Shown here one piece after another: positions 7,801 to 12,381 of a DNA stretch of 12,381 nucleotides. The stretch comes from Clostridia bacterium. GTDB taxonomy: Bacteria; Bacillota; Clostridia; SK-Y3; JACMMQ01. The position numbers were made by a program, and so were the translations under genes. Positions within the stretch are counted from its first letter, which is position 1, and every line of letters starts with the position of its first letter. The stretch covers positions 1-12,381 of the forward strand of contig JACMMQ010000296.1 in the NCBI GenBank assembly GCA_014378955.1, given 5' to 3'. The notes beneath the pieces were generated by a model. It saw only the letters and a program-made list of their open reading frames with translations. It was not told the origin of the DNA and did no database searches.

Positions 7801-8580
7801 TTACACACCATTTCTCAATTGATTGATTGCGGCTTCAATATCTGCACTTCGCATAAAGGTTTCACCCACCAAAACACCCTGCACACCTATGCTTTTGAGG
7901 TATGTCATATCTGCATGCGTTTGTATACCACTTTCACTAATCACCAAGCTATCCTTTGGCATATATTGCAGTAGGTTTTCAGTGGTATGTATATCCACCT
8001 CGAACGTTTGTAAATTGCGATTGTTTACACCAATAATATTTGCGCCAATGGCACTCGCTCGCTTGATTTCCTCCGTGTTATGCGTTTCTACTAAGCATTG
8101 CAAGCCTAGTGACGTTGCCAATTTATTAAAGTCTGAAACCGTTTGATCGTCTAGTATTGCCATAATTAACAAAATCGCATCCGCACCAATCACTTTCGCT
8201 TCATAGATTTGGTATGGATCAATGATAAAATCCTTGCGTAACAGGGGTAACGCTACCGCCTCACGAATGTCTGTTAAATACTGACTGTCACCCATGAAAT
8301 ACGCACTTTCTGTCAATACCGAAATGGCTTGAACGGAACACTTTTCATATGTTTTGGCTATTTCAACCGGGTTAAAATTTTCACGCATAATGCCCTTGGA
8401 GGGGGATGCTTTTTTAACCTCTGCAATCATCGCCAACCCCTCGCACTGCTTGAGTGAATTGTAAGAATCAACACTTCTTCGGTTGTTCTCTGATGCCTCT
8501 ATCATTTTTTGTAAAGACATGTGCGTCTTTTGCTGTTGTAATTGGTTCGCTTTGCTTGCGACAATTTTATCTAAAATCAT
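7801..8580 (-). CDS. trpC: Indole-3-glycerol phosphate synthase
   Basis: TrpC closes the indole ring by decarboxylation and dehydration of carboxyphenylamino-deoxyribulose phosphate. The 259-residue protein has the family N-terminus MILDKIVASK, the signature IAEVKKASPSKG (residues 52-63, with Glu54 and Lys56), the catalytic lysine in LLRKDFIIDPYQI, LVETHN, IGVNNRNL and the phosphate-binding ISESGI and VLVGETFMR segments, all in the usual order. Its ATG overlaps the trpD stop as ATGA, which indicates translational coupling. No tryptophan residues are present. All expected catalytic motifs are intact. Confidence 0.97.
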   Translation of the reverse strand: MILDKIVASKANQLQQQKTHMSLQKMIEASENNRRSVDSYNSLKQCEGLAMIAEVKKASPSKGIMRENFNPVEIAKTYEKCSVQAISVLTESAYFMGDSQYLTDIREAVALPLLRKDFIIDPYQIYEAKVIGADAILLIMAILDDQTVSDFNKLATSLGLQCLVETHNTEEIKRASAIGANIIGVNNRNLQTFEVDIHTTENLLQYMPKDSLVISESGIQTHADMTYLKSIGVQGVLVGETFMRSADIEAAINQLRNGV

Positions 8581-9602
8581 ACGCTCACTTCCTTCAATTT
8601 TTCAGTGTATTGCGTAAACTGTTGAAGCTTCTCTAGCGCCAAGCCATTATCTATTACTTGCTGTGCAATTTTCACACCCTCTGACAAGCTTTTCGCTTGC
8701 TTGCCAATGTATATAATTGCACCAGCGTTAAGCCCCACAATGTCACGCTTTGCGCCTTTTTCGCCCTTGAAAATATCCACTATAATTTGTGCATTTTCAG
8801 TGGCATCTCCGCCACGCAATTGGTCTATGGTTGCACGTTCAAGCCCAAATTGCTCGGGTGTGAGCATGTATTCTATAATTTCGCCATTCTTAATTTCAGC
8901 TACAATTGTTTCTGTCGTGGTAGTGATTTCATCCAGTCCATCCTTGCCATGCACCACCAGCCCATGTGTAACGCCTAATTTCATCATTACATTTGCGATA
9001 CAAGTGGTCAATGCACCATCAAAAACCCCCATGAATTGCCCCTTGGCATTGGACGGGTTTGACAATGGACCTAAAATATTAAACACCGTACGCATAGATA
9101 AATCGCCACGCACCTTTGAAACCAGTGCCATGTGCTTATGGAACACTCGGGCAAACATAAAGCCTAGTCCAAACTCCTCCACAGACTTTTTCACATCATG
9201 TGCTTCAAGTGCAATATCAATACCTAATGCCTCTAATACGTCCGCACTTCCGCTTTTACTGGAAATAGCCCGATTGCCGTGCTTGGCGATTTTCACGCCT
9301 GCCGCAGCGGCGACAAAGGTAGCCGCCGTGGAAATATTGAAGGTGTTGACCCCATCTCCGCCAGTGCCACAGGTATCGACATGAAAGGGCACGTCGGGCG
9401 TAAAGGAGGTCGCCTTTTCACGAAGAACAGCCGCTAGGCCTGCAATTTCGTCTATTGTTTCACCCTTCATGCGTAAGGCGGTAAAAAAGGAGGCGGTTTG
9501 CGCCTCTGTAGCATCTCCGCCCAACAAATGATGCATGACCTCTTTTGCTTGCGCATAGGTCAAATGTTCACGTCCCACTACTTGATGGATCGCTTGTTTC
9601 AT
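8577..9602 (-). CDS. trpD: Anthranilate phosphoribosyltransferase
   Basis: TrpD transfers the phosphoribosyl group of PRPP to anthranilate. The 341-residue protein has the small helical N-terminal domain, the PRPP-binding motif CGTGGDG (78-84), the NISTAATFVAAAAG and KHGNRAISSKSGSADVLEALG segments, and the C-terminal HGLVVHGKDGLDE and NAG elements. It is not fused to the glutaminase, unlike in enterobacteria. The ATG at 9602 overlaps the trpG stop by 4 nt (ATGA). No tryptophan codons occur. Length and motifs are normal. Confidence 0.97.
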   Translation of the reverse strand: MKQAIHQVVGREHLTYAQAKEVMHHLLGGDATEAQTASFFTALRMKGETIDEIAGLAAVLREKATSFTPDVPFHVDTCGTGGDGVNTFNISTAATFVAAAAGVKIAKHGNRAISSKSGSADVLEALGIDIALEAHDVKKSVEEFGLGFMFARVFHKHMALVSKVRGDLSMRTVFNILGPLSNPSNAKGQFMGVFDGALTTCIANVMMKLGVTHGLVVHGKDGLDEITTTTETIVAEIKNGEIIEYMLTPEQFGLERATIDQLRGGDATENAQIIVDIFKGEKGAKRDIVGLNAGAIIYIGKQAKSLSEGVKIAQQVIDNGLALEKLQQFTQYTEKLKEVSV

Positions 9603-10183
9603 CTCGCACGCCCTCCCTTTAGCTTTAAAAAGTTTTGGATAATTTCCTTGCCACGAGGTGTTAAAATGGATTCTGGGTGAAACTGTATACCAAAGGTATT
9701 ATGCTGTGTATGTGACACCGCCATGATTTCGTCTTGCTCTGTGCTTGCAATCACATTGAGCGTATCGGGCAGTGAATTATTTTGTGCAATGAGTGAATGA
9801 TAACGCCCTACCTCTAATTTTTCCGATAAGCCTTGAAATAACGGACTGTCCGTTTGAATATTGACAACATCCGCTTTGCCGTGCATCAAGCGTGGCGCAT
9901 GTACTACCTTGCCACCAAATGCTTCGGTGATGGCTTGGTGCCCTAAGCATATACCCAATATAGGGAACTGTCCACTTGCTTTTCGAATTAAGTCAATGCA
10001 TATGCCTGCGGAGTTTGGAAAGCCAGGCCCTGGTGATATAACCAAATGGGAAGGGTTTTTCGCAAGTACCTCTTCAACGGTAATTTTATCATTACGTACC
10101 ACTTCAATATTAGGATTGATTTCGCCAAAATATTGATATAAATTGTACGTAAAAGAGTCATAATTATCTATAATTAAAATCAT
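9599..10183 (-). CDS. trpG: Anthranilate synthase component II (glutamine amidotransferase)
   Basis: TrpG hydrolyses glutamine and passes ammonia to TrpE for anthranilate synthesis. The 194-residue class I amidotransferase shows the N-terminal IIDNYDSFTYNLYQYFG, the oxyanion segment ISPGPGFP and the complete triad Cys79 (GICLGHQAI), His169 and Glu171 (FHPES). Its ATG overlaps the trpE stop by 4 nt. A PabA role (shared glutaminase for folate synthesis) is possible, since some Bacillota use one amidotransferase for both, but position between trpE and trpD supports TrpG. No tryptophan residues are present. Confidence 0.96.
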   Translation of the reverse strand: MILIIDNYDSFTYNLYQYFGEINPNIEVVRNDKITVEEVLAKNPSHLVISPGPGFPNSAGICIDLIRKASGQFPILGICLGHQAITEAFGGKVVHAPRLMHGKADVVNIQTDSPLFQGLSEKLEVGRYHSLIAQNNSLPDTLNVIASTEQDEIMAVSHTQHNTFGIQFHPESILTPRGKEIIQNFLKLKGGRAR

Positions 10184-11643
10184 GCGATGTCACCTGCTTC
10201 CTCGAGTGCTTTGAGCAAGGCATTTGCCTTGCTCAGCGTTTCTTCATATTCTGATGCAGGAATAGAGTCTGCGACAATGCCAGCCCCTGCTTGTAGATAT
10301 GCTGTGCCATTTTTAAACACCACTGTGCGAATGGTGATACAGCTATCCAAGCTTCCGTCAAAGCCGATGTACCCAATCGCACCGCCATAACAGCCACGCT
10401 TGACATTTTCTAGCTCATCTATGATTTCCATTGCTCGTACCTTAGGCGCACCAGACAGCGTACCAGCAGGCATTACCGCCATCAAGGCGTCATAGGCATC
10501 CTTGCCCTCTGCTAACGTGCCCTTGACATTGGTGACGACGTGCATCACATGGGAATATTTTTCAATGTGTTTATAATCGGTGACCTCAACCGTGCCAAAT
10601 TTTGACACCTTGCCAATGTCATTTCGACCCAAATCCACCAACATATTGTGCTCCGCAATTTCCTTTTCATCCGCCAATAACGCCGCCGCAATTTGTGCAT
10701 CCTCTTGTTCGTCCTTGCCGCGTGGTTTTGTGCCTGCTATCGGACAGGTACGCACCACGCCATCGGTCACACGTACGAGCATTTCAGGCGATGCCCCAAC
10801 CAAAGCATAATCATCAAACTTGAGGTAATACATGTAGGGCGATGGGTTGATAATGCGTAACGCACGATACACCTTTAACGGGTCTAAATCGGTCTGAATG
10901 GTCAGTCTTTGTGACAGCACCACTTGAAAAATATCGCCGTCCTTGATATATTGTTTGGCTTTGTTGACCATTGCACAAAATTCGTCCTTACTAACATTGC
11001 TTTTGAGGGTGAATTTGCCTTTTGGTAATAATTTTGGTGTTTCAAGCGGTTGTGCCAATTCATTTTTAATGGCTTCTATGCGCTCACATGCCTTTTCATA
11101 GGCTTGATCAATTATTTGTTCTGTGTGCAAATGCACAATAATCAAAATCTTTTGCTTGACATGGTCAAACACAATCACCTCGTCACAAAGCATAAAATGA
11201 GCTTCTGGCAATTGCAAATCATCGTACGGCACATTGGGCAAATGCTCATAGTGGCGAATTAAATCATAGCCGAAATAACCAACTGCGCCACCAGTAAAGC
11301 GTAATTGCTGGTCTAACGGTGCAACACGATATTTTTCCATCAATTGTTTTAACTGCATCACAGGATTACCCGTGGTTTGTTCGACCGTTCCGTCTGCATG
11401 TTCAATGGTTGTATTGCCCTCTCGGTGAATAAAGGTCAAAAATGGATTGCGTCCAATAAATGAATACCTTGCACGGTCTTGGTTGCCCTCTACACTTTCC
11501 AACAAAAAGCAATGTGCCTGTTTGGAAAGCTTTTGAAAAATGCTGATAGGGGTGTGCGTATCAGCGTAACACATTTCCGTTAAGCCAATGAGGTTGTACT
11601 GTTGGCTCAATGCCTTCACCTGTTCTAACGAATAATTTAACAT
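10180..11643 (-). CDS. trpE: Anthranilate synthase component I
   Basis: TrpE makes anthranilate from chorismate using ammonia from TrpG and is normally feedback-inhibited by tryptophan. The inhibitor-binding motif LLES is present (residues 47-50), followed by ARYSFIGRNPF. The chorismate-binding domain carries DGDIFQVVLSQR, CPIAGTKPRG, DLGRNDIGKV, SGAPKVRAMEIIDELE and GAIGYIGFDGSLD. The start is set at the ATG at 11643, giving 487 residues. It is 8 nt after AAGGAGG (11658-11652) and yields the N-terminus MLNYSLEQV. The open frame extends upstream to 11709, but that stretch is the attenuator hairpin and the ribosome binding site itself. No tryptophan residues occur. Confidence 0.97.
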   Translation of the reverse strand: MLNYSLEQVKALSQQYNLIGLTEMCYADTHTPISIFQKLSKQAHCFLLESVEGNQDRARYSFIGRNPFLTFIHREGNTTIEHADGTVEQTTGNPVMQLKQLMEKYRVAPLDQQLRFTGGAVGYFGYDLIRHYEHLPNVPYDDLQLPEAHFMLCDEVIVFDHVKQKILIIVHLHTEQIIDQAYEKACERIEAIKNELAQPLETPKLLPKGKFTLKSNVSKDEFCAMVNKAKQYIKDGDIFQVVLSQRLTIQTDLDPLKVYRALRIINPSPYMYYLKFDDYALVGASPEMLVRVTDGVVRTCPIAGTKPRGKDEQEDAQIAAALLADEKEIAEHNMLVDLGRNDIGKVSKFGTVEVTDYKHIEKYSHVMHVVTNVKGTLAEGKDAYDALMAVMPAGTLSGAPKVRAMEIIDELENVKRGCYGGAIGYIGFDGSLDSCITIRTVVFKNGTAYLQAGAGIVADSIPASEYEETLSKANALLKALEEAGDIA

Positions 11644-11676
11644 AAAAAATGCCTCCTTCATCACTGAAGCAGACAT
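11644..11676 (-). terminator. trp leader terminator-like hairpin that also contains the trpE ribosome binding site
   Basis: On the minus strand ATGTCTGCTTCA (11676-11665), loop GTGA and TGAAGGAGGCAT (11660-11649) form 11 base pairs (one G-T) with a single G-G mismatch. A run of six U follows (11649-11644), directly before the trpE ATG. The 3' arm includes the Shine-Dalgarno AAGGAGG. It can therefore act as an intrinsic terminator, as a translation-blocking hairpin, or both. The GUGA loop is of the stable GNRA class. Confidence 0.7.
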
Positions 11677-11769
11677 GAGAATATTATGGAAGATAAACCC
11701 TACGACCATTTGTCTTAGGGATTGATGGCACTTACACTCATCTCGTCTTCACTACTCTCATCTCTACTC
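11667..11769 (-). promoter_or_regulatory. trp leader antiterminator pairing
   Basis: GAGTAGAGATGAGAGTA (11769-11753), which lies inside the TRAP site, can pair with TATTCTCATGTCTGCTT (11683-11667) at 16 of 17 positions, three of them G-U. The second segment overlaps the 5' arm of the terminator hairpin, so the two structures exclude each other. When TRAP is absent this longer helix would form and let transcription and trpE translation proceed. A small separate hairpin (11720-11698, CCCTA/TAGGG plus GAC/GTC) sits in the intervening loop. Confidence 0.65.
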
Positions 11770-11785
11770 ATCTCGTCTAATGCTA
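11731..11785 (-). promoter_or_regulatory. TRAP (MtrB) binding site, eleven NAG triplets
   Basis: Reading the leader RNA from 11785 to 11731 gives UAG, UAG, GAG, GAG, GAG, GAG, UAG, AAG, GAG, GAG, AAG, separated by 3, 2, 2, 2, 2, 2, 2, 2, 2 and 3 nt. Eleven triplets with 2-3 nt spacers match the binding rule of the 11-subunit trp RNA-binding attenuation protein, each subunit holding one triplet (GAG best, then UAG, AAG). One more GAG (11794-11792) is 6 nt upstream and out of register. The mtrB gene is not in this window. Confidence 0.85.
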
Positions 11786-11807
11786 TATACGCTCTGTATA
11801 TACTATT

Positions 11808-11836
11808 ATAGTAATATTTTAGGCTTTAGTTGTCAA
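11808..11836 (-). promoter_or_regulatory. trp operon promoter
   Basis: A perfect TTGACA (11836-11831) is followed after 17 nt by TACTAT (11813-11808). An overlapping TATAAT (11810-11805) is a better hexamer but would need a 20-nt spacer. Transcription would begin near 11801, placing the first TRAP triplet about 16 nt into the RNA and giving a leader of about 158 nt before trpE. Confidence 0.75.
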
Positions 11837-11907
11837 GTGTTTTTTGTAATTGCATGATGTTCATTCTGAGAAATAAGGTATTTAAATGGAAATTTTGGAA
11901 AAATGTA
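11837..11907. other. AT-rich spacer between divergent promoters
   Basis: These 71 bases separate the -35 elements of the trp promoter and of the rightward promoter. They are AT-rich and hold no open frame, repeat or terminator that I can support. UP-element activity for either promoter is possible but unproven. Confidence 0.5.
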
Positions 11908-11936
11908 TTGAATTATTTATAAGTATCCTATATAAT
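11908..11936 (+). promoter_or_regulatory. Promoter of the rightward PTPS-like gene
   Basis: TTGAAT (11908-11913) and a perfect TATAAT (11931-11936) are separated by 17 nt. Transcription would start near 11943 and leave about 53 nt before the ATG at 11996. The -10 lies in the centre of a perfect inverted repeat, which suggests repressor control. Confidence 0.75.
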
Positions 11937-11954
11937 GTAATTAGGATACTTATA
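11918..11954. repeat. Perfect 13-nt inverted repeat around the -10 (probable operator)
   Basis: TATAAGTATCCTA (11918-11930) is exactly inverted as TAGGATACTTATA (11942-11954) around an 11-nt centre that contains the -10 TATAAT. A protein dimer bound here would block RNA polymerase. It is unlikely to be a terminator because the arms are AT-rich, no U tract follows, and the transcript starts inside the right arm. The regulator is unknown. Confidence 0.7.
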
Positions 11955-11995
11955 TAGCGTATTATAACGTCCAAAAAAGGGTAGAGTGTGATGAC

Positions 11996-12381
11996 ATGTT
12001 AACTAAACAGTATCGCTTCAAATTTTATTTGAATGCAATGCACTCCGTAAAAATAAATAACAAAAACAGCACAGTTCATCCTCATACTTGGGAAATTGTT
12101 TTGTACATTACAAAAATCAATGAGGATGTATTCGTTCAGTTCACTGAAATTGAAAAGAAGATTGAGCTGTTTTTATCTATATATGAAGGGCAATATCTCA
12201 ATGATATTTCACCCTTTGATTTGCTATCGCCAACTTTGGAAAACATTGGTGATGTTTTTGCACGGCAGGTTATCAATATGCTTCGAAACAATGCTTGGGA
12301 AATGCGTCAACTAGAAATCAGTGAAAATCCTTCTAGAACGTACATTATCGCAACTGAACAGCTTAGAAGTTTAACGGCTCA
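11996..12381 (+). CDS. 6-pyruvoyl-tetrahydropterin synthase/QueD-like protein (partial, runs off right edge)
   Basis: The visible 128 residues follow the layout of the PTPS/QueD fold. There is an N-terminal strand ending in AMH (His16), an HPH motif (His28, His30; usually HGH), a segment QYLNDISPFD resembling the family LDH-x-x-LNDI stretch, then SPTLENIGDVFA, and ISENPSRTY resembling the conserved E-T/N-P strand. The three zinc-ligand histidines are present. The catalytic Cys normally four residues before the HGH motif appears to be Asn24, and the Asp-His of LDH appears as Glu-Gly, so ordinary PTPS or QueD activity is doubtful. The ATG at 11996 gives the proper N-terminus, though the ribosome binding site is weak (AAAGGG 14 nt upstream). 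It is the only plus-strand gene; its 3' end and neighbours are outside the window. The family assignment is by motif recognition only. Confidence 0.65.
   Translation, partial: MLTKQYRFKFYLNAMHSVKINNKNSTVHPHTWEIVLYITKINEDVFVQFTEIEKKIELFLSIYEGQYLNDISPFDLLSPTLENIGDVFARQVINMLRNNAWEMRQLEISENPSRTYIIATEQLRSLTA

Noticed and set aside
8701..9384. A 227-codon open frame on the plus strand opposite trpD.
   Set aside because: It is antisense to a clear trpD, has low-complexity composition rich in Ser, Pro and Ala, no recognisable domain and no ribosome binding site: a shadow frame.
11644..11709. An N-terminal extension of trpE by 22 codons, starting at the ATG at 11709.
   Set aside because: The stretch encodes the attenuator hairpin and the AAGGAGG site; the ATG at 11643 has ideal spacing and gives the family N-terminus. 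The extension has no ribosome binding site of its own.
11644..11800. A T-box riboswitch or a Trp-codon leader peptide controlling the trp operon.
   Set aside because: The leader is too short for a T-box, lacks the conserved T-box sequence, and its short open frame contains no Trp codons. The NAG triplets explain the region better.
1..12381. CRISPR arrays, tRNAs, rRNAs, insertion sequences, prophage or defence genes.
   Set aside because: No repeated spacer units, cloverleaf-like sequences, transposase motifs or integrase motifs were seen; the genes are ordinary chromosomal metabolic and sporulation genes.

Overview
The window comes from the chromosome of an endospore-forming Bacillota bacterium, most likely a member of the Clostridia. 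The evidence is spoIIE and the cortex-lytic enzyme sleB, a mini-RNase III gene, a transketolase encoded as a separate N-terminal subunit, and strong AGGAGG-type ribosome binding sites. Every identified gene is on the minus strand except a truncated one at the right edge. Genes are described below in their direction of transcription, from high to low coordinates.

11644-11995 is a divergent control region. Rightward, a sigma-A type promoter whose -10 sits inside a perfect 13-nt inverted repeat drives a partial gene. Its product resembles 6-pyruvoyl-tetrahydropterin synthase/QueD, keeps the metal-binding histidines, but appears to have lost the catalytic residues. Leftward is the trp promoter with a leader of about 158 nt. 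The leader carries eleven in-register (G/U/A)AG triplets, the signature of a TRAP (MtrB) binding site. It also carries a terminator-like hairpin followed by U6 that contains the trpE Shine-Dalgarno sequence, and a competing 17-nt antiterminator pairing that uses TRAP triplets. This reads as a compact TRAP attenuator in which termination and ribosome-site masking share one hairpin.

5178-11643 is a complete seven-gene tryptophan operon, trpE-G-D-C-F-B-A. It is tightly packed, with 4-nt ATGA overlaps, a 5-nt gap and 8-nt overlaps, and ends in a strong intrinsic terminator right after trpA. Together the genes convert chorismate to tryptophan. The exception is trpB, which has an in-frame UAG where a leucine is expected, between the PLP lysine and the rest of the active site. 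As read, beta subunit synthesis would be interrupted. All six other trp genes look intact, so the cause is a recent mutation, an assembly error or stop-codon readthrough. The seven proteins contain only three tryptophans.

2599-5160 holds spoIIE (membrane-anchored PP2C phosphatase that activates sigma-F) with its own upstream region, which resembles a Spo0A-activated sigma-A promoter with long spacing. 1152-2517 holds sleB followed by two half-length TauE/SafE permease genes, the first overlapping the sleB stop codon. 656-1063 is mrnC (mini-RNase III). 1-558 is the start of the transketolase N-terminal subunit gene behind a clear TTTACA-17-TATAAT promoter, running off the left edge.

No tRNA, rRNA, CRISPR array, insertion sequence or integrase was seen. 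The most interesting region is the trp leader, followed by the interrupted trpB and the divergent PTPS-like gene with its palindrome-embedded promoter.
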